Assembly (NCBI GenBank): GCA_018882935.1
Contig: VERA01000001.1
Coordinates: 71,505 to 110,054, forward strand
Length of the DNA: 38,550 nucleotides
Direction of reading: 5' to 3'
Source of the DNA: Burkholderiaceae bacterium
GTDB taxonomy: Bacteria > Pseudomonadota > Gammaproteobacteria > Burkholderiales > Burkholderiaceae_D
Shown here: positions 17,004 through 27,497 of the stretch, piece after piece
Layout of the letters: every line of letters begins with the position of its first letter
How positions within the stretch are numbered: the stretch's first letter is position 1
Made by a program: the position numbers and the translations under genes
Notes under the pieces: model-generated
Told to the model about the DNA's origin: nothing
Seen by the model: only the letters and a program-made list of their open reading frames with translations
Database searches by the model: none

Positions 17004-19088
17004 ATGAGCATGACCGCCGCCAGTTCCGCGCCGCGCCAGTTGTTCGTCACAACGGCCCTGCCCTACGCGAACGGCCCATTCCACATCGGCCACATCATGG
17101 AGTACATCCAGGCGGATATCTGGGTGCGTTTCATGCGGCTGCGCGGGCATGAAGTTCATTTTGTTTGCGCCGATGACGCACACGGCGCGCCGATCATGAT
17201 CGCGGCGGAGAAAGCGGGCGTCACGCCGCAGGATTTCGTGGCCAATATCGCATCAGGGCGCAAGGCCTACCTGGATGGCTTTCATATTTCATTCGATAAC
17301 TGGCACAGCACTGATGGCCCGGAAAATCATTTTCTGTCCCAAGAAATCTATCGTCGCCTGCGTGCCAAGGGTCTTATCGCTACTCGAACTATCGATCAGT
17401 TTTACGATCCGGTAAAAAATATGTTTTTGCCGGATCGTTACATTAAAGGCGAATGCCCGAAGTGTGGCGCGCAAGATCAGTATGGTGATGCGTGTGAGGT
17501 ATGTAGTGCGGTCTATGCGCCGACCGAGCTGAAGAAGCCTTACTCGACGCTAACCGGTGCGACGCCGGTCATGAAAAGCTCGGAGCATTATTTTTTCAAA
17601 TTGTCAGACCCACAGTGCGTTGAGTTTCTACGCGCATGGGCACTTGATGCAGAACGCTTGCAGCCCGAAGTCGCCAATAAAGCGCGCGAGTGGCTTGAGG
17701 GCGATAGTGGCCTGGGTGATTGGGATATTTCGCGCGACGCGCCCTACTTCGGTATTGAAATACCTGACGCACCCGGCAAATATTTTTACGTCTGGCTGGA
17801 TGCGCCGATCGGCTATCTCGCATCACTAAAAAACTATTTCGCTCGTACGGGTCGCGATTTCGATGCGTTTTTGGCTGACCCATCGACTGAGCAGTACCAT
17901 TTCATCGGTAAGGATATTACCTACTTCCACACCTTATTCTGGCCAGCGATGCTGAAGTTCGCAGACTTCAAGGTGCCAAATAATGTGTTCGTACATGGCT
18001 TCATCACGGTCAGTGGTGAAAAAATGTCAAAGTCGCGTGGTACGGGTATTTCACCGCTGCGTTATCTCGACATTGGCATGAATCCGGAATGGTTGCGCTA
18101 CTACATCGCTGCCAAGCTGAATGCACGGGTTGAAGATGTCGACTTTAATCCGGATGACTTTATCGCACGCGTTAATAGCGACCTGATCGGCAAGTACATC
18201 AATATCGCCAGTCGCGCTGCTGGGTTCATCACCAAAAAATTCGACGGCAAATTATCGATGGCTTGGGCAACCCAAGACGATCGCTTTTTGTCTCAGTTGC
18301 GTGGCGCTGCGGATGATATTGCCGCGCTCTACGAAGCGCGTGAGTATGGCAAGGCACTACGCTCGATCATGGAGCTTGCTGATCACGTCAATGCTTACGT
18401 TGATGCCAACAAGCCGTGGGAGCTTGCCAAAGACCCGGCCAATAACGCACGCACCCAGGAAGTATGCTCGCGACTACTGGAAGCTTTCCGCATTCTCACG
18501 CTATACCTCAAGCCGGTACTGCCAACGCTGGCCGAGCAGGTTGAGTCATTACTGAATATCGCGCCGCTGCAGTGGGGCGATGTATATAACGCCCTCCCCG
18601 ATCAACATATCGTACAAGCCTACGCGCACCTGATGACACGCGTCGAACCAAAGATGCTGGATGATTTATTCGAGCCACCCGCCGCGCCCGCTGAGGAAAA
18701 TGCTGCGATGGCGGTGGACACGGTTGGGGCGATAGAAGCAATCGATGCAGAGATCAAGATTGACGACTTCATGAAAATTGATCTGCGTATCGCACACATT
18801 GTCGACTGCGCGCACGTGGAAGGCTCCGATAAGTTACTTCGGCTCACGCTCGATGTTGGCGAGGGGCGGCTGCGCAATGTGTTCTCAGGCATCAAGTCGG
18901 CCTATCAGCCTGAGCAACTGAAAGGCAAACTGACCGTGATGGTTGCCAATCTGGCACCGCGCAAAATGAAATTCGGCATCTCGGAGGGTATGGTGCTTGC
19001 CGCCAGCGCCAAAGATGAGAAAGCGGAGCCCGGCCTGTATATTCTCGAGCCGTGGCCCGGCGCCAAGCCCGGAATGCGCATCCGCTGA
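17004..19088 (+). CDS. metG: Methionyl-tRNA synthetase
   Basis: Charges tRNA-Met. The 694-residue protein has the HIGH motif (27-30), a CxxC...CxxC zinc knuckle (C151, C154, C164, C167), and KMSKS (340-344). A C-terminal EMAP-like tRNA-binding domain (from about [16 protein letters not shown] to the end) dimerises the enzyme and strengthens tRNA binding. ATG 17004 was chosen; an ATG six bases later is also possible, and the TTG at 16980 has no support. It heads a plus-strand series leading to DUF3460 and scpA. Confidence 0.97.
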   Translation: MSMTAASSAPRQLFVTTALPYANGPFHIGHIMEYIQADIWVRFMRLRGHEVHFVCADDAHGAPIMIAAEKAGVTPQDFVANIASGRKAYLDGFHISFDNWHSTDGPENHFLSQEIYRRLRAKGLIATRTIDQFYDPVKNMFLPDRYIKGECPKCGAQDQYGDACEVCSAVYAPTELKKPYSTLTGATPVMKSSEHYFFKLSDPQCVEFLRAWALDAERLQPEVANKAREWLEGDSGLGDWDISRDAPYFGIEIPDAPGKYFYVWLDAPIGYLASLKNYFARTGRDFDAFLADPSTEQYHFIGKDITYFHTLFWPAMLKFADFKVPNNVFVHGFITVSGEKMSKSRGTGISPLRYLDIGMNPEWLRYYIAAKLNARVEDVDFNPDDFIARVNSDLIGKYINIASRAAGFITKKFDGKLSMAWATQDDRFLSQLRGAADDIAALYEAREYGKALRSIMELADHVNAYVDANKPWELAKDPANNARTQEVCSRLLEAFRILTLYLKPVLPTLAEQVESLLNIAPLQWGDVYNALPDQHIVQAYAHLMTRVEPKMLDDLFEPPAAPAEENAAMAVDTVGAIEAIDAEIKIDDFMKIDLRIAHIVDCAHVEGSDKLLRLTLDVGEGRLRNVFSGIKSAYQPEQLKGKLTVMVANLAPRKMKFGISEGMVLAASAKDEKAEPGLYILEPWPGAKPGMRIR

Positions 19089-19126
19089 GAGTAGAATACG
19101 GCTTCCTGACTGCCCCAATACCCGCC

Positions 19127-19333
19127 ATGCCACTGTTCAATAAGCAAGCCGCCTACGTCTCTGAAGTTACTCGCTTCATCACCGAGCTGAAGCAGAGTCA
19201 CCCCACACTCGAAGCCGAGCAACTGGCCGGCCGCGCTCGTCTTTGGGACAAGCAGAAAATCGATCTGGAAGAAATGCGCCGCTCGCAAGAATCACGGGTC
19301 AAGCAAAAGGCCTACGTCTACCAAAGCGAGTAA
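19127..19333 (+). CDS. DUF3460 family protein
   Basis: A 68-residue soluble protein of unknown function that I recognise from betaproteobacterial genomes. The segment VSEVTRFITELKQSHP and the charged helix with ARLWDKQKIDLEE are family-typical. The sequence looks all-helical, with many Glu, Lys and Gln. It lies 38 bases after metG and ends 9 bases before scpA, so all three may be one transcript. Its steady position beside metG/scpA genes is a useful taxonomic marker; its role is unknown. Confidence 0.85.
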   Translation: MPLFNKQAAYVSEVTRFITELKQSHPTLEAEQLAGRARLWDKQKIDLEEMRRSQESRVKQKAYVYQSE

Positions 19334-19342
19334 GGCCAACAC

Positions 19343-20170
19343 GTGGAAACCAGTACCGAGATCAGCGATCAGCCGCAGGATGTCATTGACGGTGTCGCGT
19401 TTGCCAAGCTGTATGGCGAGCCACTGTTCAAACTGCCGAACGATCTTTATATTCCGCCCGACGCGCTCGAGGTATTTTTAGAGGCTTTCGAAGGGCCGCT
19501 CGATCTGCTGCTATACCTAATACGCAAACAGAATTTTAATATCCTTGATATTCCGCTGGCAGCGGTAACGCTGCAGTACCTTGAGTACATCGAGCAGATT
19601 CGTCAACGCAATCTTGAGCTAGCCGCTGATTATCTGCTGATGGCGGCCATGCTGATCGAGATTAAGTCGCGCATGCTACTTCCTGCCAAGAAGGTGGACG
19701 GTGAGCAGGAAGCACTCGACCCGCGCGCCGAGCTGGTGCGGCGGCTGCTTGAATATGAACAGATGAAGTTAGCCGCCTTTCAGCTCGATACCTTGCCACA
19801 AGTTGGGCGCGACTTCGTGCGCACCCAGGTCTATATTGATCAGACCGTCGTCACACGCTTTCCGGATGTCGAGATCGCCGATCTGCAAGCGGCATGGAGC
19901 GACTTGTTACGTCGCGCCAAACTGACTGAGAGACACACGATCACGCGTGAAGAGCTGTCGGTGCGTGAGCACATGACGCAGATTCTACGTAAGCTGCAAA
20001 CCGCCAAATTTATCGAGTTTCAGGATTTATTTGAGACCTCGCGTGGTGTACCGGTTGTGGTGGTGAATTTTATTGCCCTGCTCGAGTTGGCGAAAGAAAC
20101 CCTGATCGAGATCACACAGGCCGAGGCGTTTGCACCTATCTATGTGCGTCTTTCCTACTCGCCTAATTGA
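19343..20170 (+). CDS. scpA: Segregation and condensation protein A
   Basis: Kleisin subunit of the SMC-ScpAB complex, which organises and separates replicated chromosomes. The 275-residue protein has the N-terminal SMC-binding region (FEGPLDLLLYLIRKQNFNI, about 50-68), the helical EIKSRMLLP segment, and the C-terminal winged-helix region. GTG 19343 follows AAGG. A short N-terminal extension of about 45 residues precedes the conserved core. scpB is not next to it; panC follows after 108 bases. Confidence 0.95.
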   Translation: METSTEISDQPQDVIDGVAFAKLYGEPLFKLPNDLYIPPDALEVFLEAFEGPLDLLLYLIRKQNFNILDIPLAAVTLQYLEYIEQIRQRNLELAADYLLMAAMLIEIKSRMLLPAKKVDGEQEALDPRAELVRRLLEYEQMKLAAFQLDTLPQVGRDFVRTQVYIDQTVVTRFPDVEIADLQAAWSDLLRRAKLTERHTITREELSVREHMTQILRKLQTAKFIEFQDLFETSRGVPVVVVNFIALLELAKETLIEITQAEAFAPIYVRLSYSPN

Positions 20171-20221
20171 TACGACATAGCGAACCCGGTAATCTAACTG
20201 GCCACTAGCCATCGTCAATGA

Positions 20222-21118
<897 letters not shown>

Positions 21119-21127
21119 CCTCAAGGT

Positions 21128-22030
21128 ATGACGCCGCAGCTATCGCTTGCCAGTGTAGTCGTACTTGTAATAACCGTATTCACGGCCAGCACGCCTGCGC
21201 AGGTTCATGCGCAAATCTCGGTGGTCGATGACACCGGCAATACCATAAGCATTGCCTCTCCTGCGACACGTATTGTGAGTCTTGCCCCTCACGCCACCGA
21301 GTTGGTATTTGCCGCTGGTGGTGGCGCAAAATTGGTGGGCGTATCAGCGTACAGTGATTTTCCTGCAGAAGCCAAATACCTACCATCGGTTGGCGGTAGC
21401 GGTCAGCTGGATATAGAGGCGATTGCCAGCCTCAAGCCGGATCTGATTATTGCCTGGGCAAGCGGCAATCATCCGCGGCAGCTTGCGCGCCTTCGGCGAC
21501 TCGGCCTGACTGTATTTGAAAGCGAGCCTCGCAGCCTTGACATGATCGCCAGCACTATGGAGCGATTAGGTACGCTGGTTGGAAGCAATCAAGGACACTT
21601 GCAAGCGGCAAGTTTTCGTAGAGATTTATATGCCCTGCAACAGCGCTATGCTGATAAATCGCCGGTCACCGTGTTTTATCAGATATGGTCGACGCCACTC
21701 ATGACGCTGAATGACACCCATGTGATCTCACAGGCTATCAAGCTCTGCGGTGGTGTGAATAGTTTCGGGCAGCTAAAGCCGCTTGTACCTACCGTCAGCC
21801 GCGAGGCGGTCGTTATGGCGAACCCGGATATGCTGATCAGTAGTGATGAAAACGCCGAGATGCCGACGCACTGGCAGCGGTACAAGCACATCAAGTTTGT
21901 CAAAAATGCTGACTTTTATCGTATTGATGGTAGCGTCATGAACCGCGCAGGGCCCCGCATAGTTGGGGCGACCGCCACACTATGTGAAAAAATCGATCAG
22001 GTCCGCGCTAAGAAATCAGGGCTGAAATAA
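21128..22030 (+). CDS. btuF: Periplasmic cobalamin-binding protein BtuF
   Basis: Captures vitamin B12 in the periplasm and hands it to BtuCD. The 300-residue product has a signal peptide ending in VHAQ (about residue 29). Two lobes of the class III binding-protein fold follow, with RIVSLAPHATELVFAAGG at the start, LKPDLIIAW in the first lobe and an intervening long helix. ATG 21128 lies only nine bases after panC and has an AAGG very close to it. It is on the opposite strand from btuBCD and has no riboswitch of its own. Confidence 0.88.
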   Translation: MTPQLSLASVVVLVITVFTASTPAQVHAQISVVDDTGNTISIASPATRIVSLAPHATELVFAAGGGAKLVGVSAYSDFPAEAKYLPSVGGSGQLDIEAIASLKPDLIIAWASGNHPRQLARLRRLGLTVFESEPRSLDMIASTMERLGTLVGSNQGHLQAASFRRDLYALQQRYADKSPVTVFYQIWSTPLMTLNDTHVISQAIKLCGGVNSFGQLKPLVPTVSREAVVMANPDMLISSDENAEMPTHWQRYKHIKFVKNADFYRIDGSVMNRAGPRIVGATATLCEKIDQVRAKKSGLK

Positions 22031-22040
22031 GAAATCAGGG
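22009..22040 (+). repeat. 13-bp direct repeat at the 3' end of btuF
   Basis: TAAGAAATCAGGG occurs at 22009-22021 and 22028-22040, a 19-base period. The btuF stop codon lies in the second copy. It looks like a small tandem duplication at the end of the gene. Confidence 0.7.
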
Positions 22041-22069
22041 GCAGGGTTAAAAACTAGACGAGAAAACTT

Positions 22070-22483
22070 ATGCAAAGCGCGATCACAGAAAAAATGAAAC
22101 AAGCCGTGGCAGGTACTTTGTCTGAGCACCTGGGTTTTGAGCTGATCTCGACCGACAATGGGCGCATTACTGCGGCATTCGAGGTGCAGCGGCATCACTT
22201 GGCACCGAATGGATATTTGCACGCGGCTTCCATCATCATGCTGGCAGATAGTTGCTGTGGCGTTGGTTGCATGCTGCATCTGCCAGAAGGCGCGCAGAGT
22301 TTTACCACCATCGAGATCAAAAGTAATCATCTTGGTACCGCACGCGATGGCAGAGTCGAGTGCGAGGCGATACCGGTACATAAAGGGCGTCAAACCCAGG
22401 TGTGGGATGCAACGGTTACAGCTGCCGGTAAAACCATCGCGCTGTTTCGTTGCACTCAAATGATTTTATGGCCGAAGGCCTGA
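22070..22483 (+). CDS. PaaI-like hotdog-fold thioesterase
   Basis: A 137-residue single hotdog domain of the PaaI/YbgC-like thioesterase type, expected to hydrolyse an acyl-CoA. The helix carrying HHLAPNGYLHAASIIMLADSCCGVG (about 42-66) holds the family-typical N-G-x-x-H-x(n)-D arrangement. The strand FTTIEIKSNHLGTARDG follows. The substrate is unknown. It follows btuF by 39 bases on the same strand and ends only three bases before the convergent btuD stop, so it is embedded in the B12-uptake region without an obvious link to B12. Confidence 0.85.
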   Translation: MQSAITEKMKQAVAGTLSEHLGFELISTDNGRITAAFEVQRHHLAPNGYLHAASIIMLADSCCGVGCMLHLPEGAQSFTTIEIKSNHLGTARDGRVECEAIPVHKGRQTQVWDATVTAAGKTIALFRCTQMILWPKA

Positions 22484-22486
22484 GCC

Positions 22487-23233
22487 TCAAACCGCTGCCA
22501 TTACCTCAGGCAGGTGATCAAATTCGCACCCAAATACGCGACTTAATCGTTGCGCATTCAGCATTTCTGATACCGGACCTGCATCGTAAAATCCCTCGCC
22601 CAATAACAGACAGTGCGTCGCAAATCGTGCCGCAAGATGAATATCGTGACAAGAGGCGATCACCGCATGATCAGCCGATCGCTGCCGTATCAGGCGCATG
22701 ACCAAGAGCTGCTGCGCCATATCTTGATGCGATGTAGGTTCATCAAGCAGCATTAGTAAGGGGTTCTGTGCCAGTAGCGCGGCGAGTGCGACGCGCTGCC
22801 GCTCGCCGCCGGATAGCTGCGTGATATCGTCATCAATGCGATTAAGCATATCGACCTGTGCCAGTGCGTCGGAAACCAATATCTGCACTTCATCCTCACA
22901 AACCGATGCGCTGAAACGCCACGGTGTTCGGGCGATCGCGACAGCATCGCCAACCGAGCAGCTAAAGCGGTCATTGATATGCTGCGGCATCAGACCACGC
23001 ACTTGGGCTAATTCAGTCAGCGATAGTGTATCGATTGGCCTGCCCATGATTCGAATCTCGCCACAATCGATGGCTTGTAATCCTGAAAGCGCGTGCAGCA
23101 GAGTACTCTTGCCAGCACCGTTACGGCCAAGCACACACCACATCTCACCGGCCTGTACCTGCCAATTCAAGCGAGTGATCAGGCGCCTTTTACCAAGCGA
23201 CAGGCTGAGATTACTTACCTCGAGCGCCAGCAT
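22487..23233 (-). CDS. btuD: Cobalamin ABC transporter ATP-binding protein BtuD
   Basis: ATPase of the B12 importer. The 248-residue protein has Walker A GRNGAGKST (36-44), signature LSGGERQR (140-147) and Walker B LMLLDEP (160-166), followed by the H-loop region SCHDIH. I chose ATG 23233, which overlaps the btuC stop as TGATG. A GTG one codon earlier is the alternative. Sequence alone cannot exclude a haem or iron-siderophore substrate, but the B12 riboswitch and receptor upstream point to cobalamin. Confidence 0.92.
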   Translation of the reverse strand: MLALEVSNLSLSLGKRRLITRLNWQVQAGEMWCVLGRNGAGKSTLLHALSGLQAIDCGEIRIMGRPIDTLSLTELAQVRGLMPQHINDRFSCSVGDAVAIARTPWRFSASVCEDEVQILVSDALAQVDMLNRIDDDITQLSGGERQRVALAALLAQNPLLMLLDEPTSHQDMAQQLLVMRLIRQRSADHAVIASCHDIHLAARFATHCLLLGEGFYDAGPVSEMLNAQRLSRVFGCEFDHLPEVMAAV

Positions 23234-24261
23234 CACGCCCTCCTCGACAAAATCAACAGAAAGACGGGTACGCCTAACAAGGCGGTCAGTACACCGACCG
23301 GTAATTGCACTGGCGCCGCGATGGTGCGCGCCAATAGATCAGCCAGTACCAAGGTCGCTGCACCGAGCAGCATCGAGGCAGGTAACAGCCGACGTTGGTC
23401 GTTACCCAGCACCATACGACACACATGGGGCACGACTAACCCAATAAAACCGATTGCACCGGCAGCAGATACGGCTAACGCTGTCGCAAGGGAGGCTATC
23501 AACAGCACCTGCAAGCGAAGACCTGGCACTGAGATGCCGAGTAAATAGGCGGTTGCCTCGCCATGCACCAATACATTGAGTTTTGGTGCTTGCAGCAGCG
23601 ACCAGCCAGCTGCGATCAGTAGCGCTAGCCAAATCCAGCTACCAACGCCTTCCACATCCAGATCACCCATCAACCAGAACAGCGCACCCCGCAGCGCAGT
23701 ATCCGGCGCGAGCACGAGTAGCAAACTGCTTATCGCCCCCAAGCCTGCTGCAAGCATGACCCCGGTCAGGATCAGACTTATTCCAGGCGTCTCACTCAGC
23801 GTCGGCGGCGCCAAAAGCCGACGTCGTGTCAGCAAAAACAGAAGCGCTGTAGACAGTAGCGCGCCGACTATCGCCCCTAATTGCATACCTGCCGCAACAA
23901 AGCCAAACATGGGCACGACCGTCATGAGCAACGCACCCACCGCAGCGCCACTCGAGATACCCAAGGTGTAAGGATCTGCAAGCGGATTTCTAAGCAGCAG
24001 TTGAAGTAATGCACCCGACAAAGATAACAATGCGCCAACCACACATGCCATTGCAACCCTTGACCACCGCAACTGCCAAAGGTCATCATGACTGACGATA
24101 TCAATGGCACAACCTGATGAGCCGCATACCAGACCGACCGACACACTCACGAGCAGTACCACACCCATCGGCAATAGCGTTGATCCAATAGCTCGAACGC
24201 TGCGTGCGCCGGGTGTGCCAGCACGCGCAGACTTCGACAAGGGCATACTATGAGTTGGCAT
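23233..24261 (-). CDS. btuC: Cobalamin ABC transporter permease BtuC
   Basis: FecCD-family permease of 342 residues with about ten hydrophobic segments. It carries the family landmarks WRWSRVAMACVVGALLSLSGALLQLLLRNPLADPY-like region near the start and GFIGLVVPHVCRMVLG, the cytoplasmic coupling loop that contacts BtuD, late in the chain. The start is ATG 24261 or possibly ATG 24246; neither has a strong ribosome site. It follows btuB by 24 bases and overlaps btuD by one base, so the three genes form one operon. Confidence 0.92.
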   Translation of the reverse strand: MPTHSMPLSKSARAGTPGARSVRAIGSTLLPMGVVLLVSVSVGLVCGSSGCAIDIVSHDDLWQLRWSRVAMACVVGALLSLSGALLQLLLRNPLADPYTLGISSGAAVGALLMTVVPMFGFVAAGMQLGAIVGALLSTALLFLLTRRRLLAPPTLSETPGISLILTGVMLAAGLGAISSLLLVLAPDTALRGALFWLMGDLDVEGVGSWIWLALLIAAGWSLLQAPKLNVLVHGEATAYLLGISVPGLRLQVLLIASLATALAVSAAGAIGFIGLVVPHVCRMVLGNDQRRLLPASMLLGAATLVLADLLARTIAAPVQLPVGVLTALLGVPVFLLILSRRA

Positions 24262-24285
24262 CTATATTAATGACTATTGATGACC

Positions 24286-26142
24286 TTATTGCTGCCAGCG
24301 CGCCCCGATGAAGAAACTTCTTGGTAGCTGGTTATAGCCATATACGCTCTGGTAGTTTTCATTGAAGACATTATCGAGCCTGGCAAGTAGTGACCAGTCA
24401 TTCGATAGCTTGTAGCTGGCGCCCATTGATGCCACTAAATACGTGCCTAAGCGATTCGCCCCATCAAAGCGCTGACCAGAGTAAGACGCTGCCAGATTGA
24501 TCACCCACGGGCCGTCGCTACGGGTGGCTGAAATACTTGCCAACTCTCTGGCGCGTCGGTTGAGTAGTTGACCAGAATCTACGTCGCGCGGGTCTTGCAG
24601 CGTGAGACTTGGCCGAATCGCCCAATCGCTCAGCATCGTCTGGCCACTGATCTCGATGCCCTGATTACGCGCCGAGCTGACATTGGTGAACCCATTCGGA
24701 TTGCGCCACTCGATCTGGTCGCGGATTCTTGCATCGAACCATGTCAAGCGCAGCTCGACATCGGGCAACGTTAACTGCGCACCGACATCCCAGGAACGTG
24801 AGTACTCGGGACGCAGACTCGGATTGCCGTACTGACCGTAGAGATAGCCAAGCGGTGGCGCCATGAACCCCGTCGAAGCGCTTGCGATCAGCTTGAGTTG
24901 TTCATTGATGCGGTAGCCGTACCCCAGTAATCCGGTATTCGCTGCCACATTGCCCTGAATGTCATCATGGCGGGCATTCAACTGAACACTGTGGCCATTA
25001 TTGTCAGCATACTCAAGCCCGCCTTGGGTGCTCCAGGCATTGCGCGAAAAATCAGATACGCCACCAAAGCCATCGTTTCCAAACAACGATTGGCGCTGAT
25101 AGCTAAGCCCCGCTGTCGCACGCAAGCTCTCGTGCAGGGTAATGCGATGCAACCAGTCAAGCAGACGAGTTTGCGTTTTGTAGGCATTCTCAAATGGATA
25201 CGCAGACTGGAAACGATTCGAATTTTTATCGACTGCTTCCGACATATTCAGCTGCGAGGTCCAGCGGTCGGTTAAACGATTATGTGAAAATACCGAGACC
25301 GTGCTGACATTGGTTTTACCGGTATGTTTATCAGTAGATTGATCAAATGAAGTACCGCCATCAAAATCGAACCGACCCTGGCTTTGCGAGAAGCGAATGC
25401 CGAGCTCCTGGTCAACCGACCAGACTTTTGACAGCGATCCGCTGGCACTTGTATTCCGGTAGCCATCAGCGTCCGGGTTGCCATTGACAAGCTGCCGCGG
25501 GTTGATCGCGGAAAATCCGTCGGTACCCAACGCTGATGCCGAGATAGCATAGCGAACACCGTCTACCGTGCCGCGAACCGAGGCAGCCGTACTGTAGCTC
25601 ATGCGCGAGCCGAATTCAGCCGATACACTGCTCTGAAATTTTTCAGTCGGCTTGCGCGTAAAAATCTGAATAACGCCGCCCACTGCGCCCGAACCATAAA
25701 TACTCGATACATTCCCGCGCACAATTTCGATCCGGTCTATCTCGGCCAGCATCAAGTGCTCGATACTGACCGTACCGGTAGCATCCTGCTTGGTAATAGG
25801 TACACCGTCGACCAAGACCAGCGTTTGCCGCGTTGCTGCGCCTCGCATGAAAAAACCAGTGGCACTACCAATGCCGCCGGTTTGGGTAATTTGTATGCCT
25901 GCCTCTGCGCGCAGCAGGGAAGGAAGATCTTGCTGCTGGCTCTGTCGGATTCTATCCGCAGTAATTACCGTGGTGTGCAGCAGGGTATCGGTTTGTAGCT
26001 GCTCGGTGCGAGAGGAGGTAACGACAACTTCCGGCAGTTGCGTACTGGCGTGCGCCACGGGCAGTAACAGCAAGCAGGTGGCAAACGAAGGGCTGAGCAC
26101 ACGCGAGCGCCCTTGCCTCGGCAAACAGGAGATGGCTTTCAT
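24286..26142 (-). CDS. btuB: TonB-dependent vitamin B12 receptor BtuB
   Basis: Outer-membrane receptor for B12, energised by TonB. The 618-residue product matches E. coli BtuB in length (614). A signal peptide ends at VAHA. The TonB-box region PEVVVTSSR follows directly. The plug domain shows RIRQSQQQDLPSLLR, LVLVDGVP and RIEIVRGNVSSIYGSGAVGGVIQI, and the rest is a large barrel ending near FFIGARWQQ. ATG 26142 was chosen because it begins the signal peptide; the frame is open further upstream. The gene lies behind a cobalamin riboswitch and so should be shut off when B12 is plentiful. Confidence 0.94.
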   Translation of the reverse strand: MKAISCLPRQGRSRVLSPSFATCLLLLPVAHASTQLPEVVVTSSRTEQLQTDTLLHTTVITADRIRQSQQQDLPSLLRAEAGIQITQTGGIGSATGFFMRGAATRQTLVLVDGVPITKQDATGTVSIEHLMLAEIDRIEIVRGNVSSIYGSGAVGGVIQIFTRKPTEKFQSSVSAEFGSRMSYSTAASVRGTVDGVRYAISASALGTDGFSAINPRQLVNGNPDADGYRNTSASGSLSKVWSVDQELGIRFSQSQGRFDFDGGTSFDQSTDKHTGKTNVSTVSVFSHNRLTDRWTSQLNMSEAVDKNSNRFQSAYPFENAYKTQTRLLDWLHRITLHESLRATAGLSYQRQSLFGNDGFGGVSDFSRNAWSTQGGLEYADNNGHSVQLNARHDDIQGNVAANTGLLGYGYRINEQLKLIASASTGFMAPPLGYLYGQYGNPSLRPEYSRSWDVGAQLTLPDVELRLTWFDARIRDQIEWRNPNGFTNVSSARNQGIEISGQTMLSDWAIRPSLTLQDPRDVDSGQLLNRRARELASISATRSDGPWVINLAASYSGQRFDGANRLGTYLVASMGASYKLSNDWSLLARLDNVFNENYQSVYGYNQLPRSFFIGARWQQ

Positions 26143-26261
26143 AGTCGACGAATGAAGAGTCGTCTCGCCAGCTTCCCCGCAAGCAAGACCGAACAGGAGC
26201 GCGACCGATGTCAGCACATCGAAATTCGATGAACAACGAACCACCCCGTCCGCCGCTCCCA

Positions 26262-26468
26262 CCTGTGTTGGCCGGTATCCGGGCTAACAAGCGAATCGAT
26301 TCAACCTTCCCATGCGTACGGCACAGTGGCGATTTGAACCAACTGCATGACTATGGTCATGCGCTTGCTTACCGTTGCGGGGGCAGCACACGTTGGCTAC
26401 TCCTATCAGCAGGAGTGGGCTCCGTGTTTCCCGTTTAACTGCCTGTCAGAACCGACAGGCGAGCACCA
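26262..26468 (-). promoter_or_regulatory. Cobalamin riboswitch
   Basis: On the minus strand this leader has the conserved aptamer elements in order: GGTGCTCGCC at the 5' side of P1, AACGGGAAACACGG, TGCCCCCGCAACGGTAA, the B12 box GCCACTGTGC (around 26320-26330), GGGAAGG, and AGCCCGGATACCGGCC closing the core at about 26270-26288. It is about 120 bases upstream of the btuB ATG. A short hairpin GACGA/TCGTC (26147-26164) ends just before that ATG and could be part of translational control. No T-rich intrinsic terminator is visible, which suggests control at translation. Confidence 0.95.
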
Positions 26469-26478
26469 AAACGGGTTT

Positions 26479-26508
26479 AGTGTAGATTAGTGTATTGCGT
26501 TCGGTCAA
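26479..26508 (-). promoter_or_regulatory. Putative promoter of btuBCD
   Basis: On the minus strand, -35 TTGACC (26503-26508) and -10 TACACT (26479-26484) are 18 bp apart. The predicted start, near 26472, is a few bases before the riboswitch aptamer begins. This agreement supports the call. Confidence 0.55.
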
Positions 26509-26576
26509 CAACAGTTACGTTGCAGACGGAATGCGCTGCTGCGAGCCAAGACCATATCCATACCGAGGAGATACTC

Positions 26577-27458
26577 ATGTCCAATAAAAATGACAACAGC
26601 ATCGGCACCAAGCTAGGCTCGCCCGCCTATTACGCTGAACAGCTGAATGCACGCGCAGCGGTTCCGGAGCATACCGACATTATCCAACGCTGGCAGCGAG
26701 AGTCCGCCAAGGTGAGAAGCGCAGAGGCTGGCTTACTGGATCTTGCCTTTGGCGGTGCCCCGATGGAGCAGCTCGATTTCTTCCCGGCTGCGCAGCCGAA
26801 CGCCCCGCTACTGGTATTCATTCATGGCGGCTATTGGCGCTCGCTCGACAAGTCTGATTTCACGTTCATTGTGCCCGGCTATCGCAAAGCGGGCTTTAAT
26901 GTCGCACTGACCAACTACACCTTGGCGCCACATGCTTCGATGGAGGAAATCACGCGCCAACAACTGCGCGCATTGGCTTGGCTTTACAGACGCGCCGCAC
27001 GGCTGGATTTTGACCGCGACCGTATTATGATCGCCGGTCATTCAGCGGGCGGTCATTTGGCTGCCATGATGATGGCTGCCCATTGGAAAGTATTTGGTCA
27101 GGATTTGCCGACCGATTTGATCAAGGCGGGTGTATTAATGTCAGGGCTGTACGACCTTGAACCCGTACGTCACGCGGAATTCATTAATGTCGATCTGAAA
27201 TTGGATCAAGCTAGCGCATTACGCCTGTCGCCGGCGTGGATGCCACAGCCTAATGCCGCGCCCTTTATTACCGCCGTCGGCGATTTGGAATCCGATGAAT
27301 TCAAGCGGCAAACAGCACTGATTGGCGCCCGCTGGCAGCGTGGATTTCAGCGCGAAATTCCGCTGCATCAGGAGAACCATTTCTCGATATGCGATTGCTT
27401 TGGCGATGAATCCCACGAGCTATTCAAGGCAAGCTGCGAGCTGCTATCTGCCCTCTGA
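26577..27458 (+). CDS. Alpha/beta hydrolase, arylformamidase-like
   Basis: A 293-residue alpha/beta-hydrolase. HGGYW (83-87) forms the oxyanion-hole motif typical of the kynurenine formamidase/esterase group. GHSAG (154-158) carries the nucleophile S156, an acid lies near D236-D240 (VGDLESDEF), and the catalytic histidine is probably H268 (ENHFS). ATG 26577 has a strong GAGGAGA site; an upstream in-frame start has none. It is divergent from the btuBCD promoter. No other tryptophan-degradation gene is nearby, so the substrate is not settled. Confidence 0.85.
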   Translation: MSNKNDNSIGTKLGSPAYYAEQLNARAAVPEHTDIIQRWQRESAKVRSAEAGLLDLAFGGAPMEQLDFFPAAQPNAPLLVFIHGGYWRSLDKSDFTFIVPGYRKAGFNVALTNYTLAPHASMEEITRQQLRALAWLYRRAARLDFDRDRIMIAGHSAGGHLAAMMMAAHWKVFGQDLPTDLIKAGVLMSGLYDLEPVRHAEFINVDLKLDQASALRLSPAWMPQPNAAPFITAVGDLESDEFKRQTALIGARWQRGFQREIPLHQENHFSICDCFGDESHELFKASCELLSAL

Positions 27459-27497
27459 GTCTCGGCAAAATGCAGGGCTGGTCGAGATGGAAGTTAC

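Noticed and set aside
22821-23447. Plus-strand frame of 208 codons across btuD/btuC
   Set aside because: Shadow of the btuC-btuD coding strand. The minus-strand products have complete ABC motifs and the shadow product is rich in serine and arginine.
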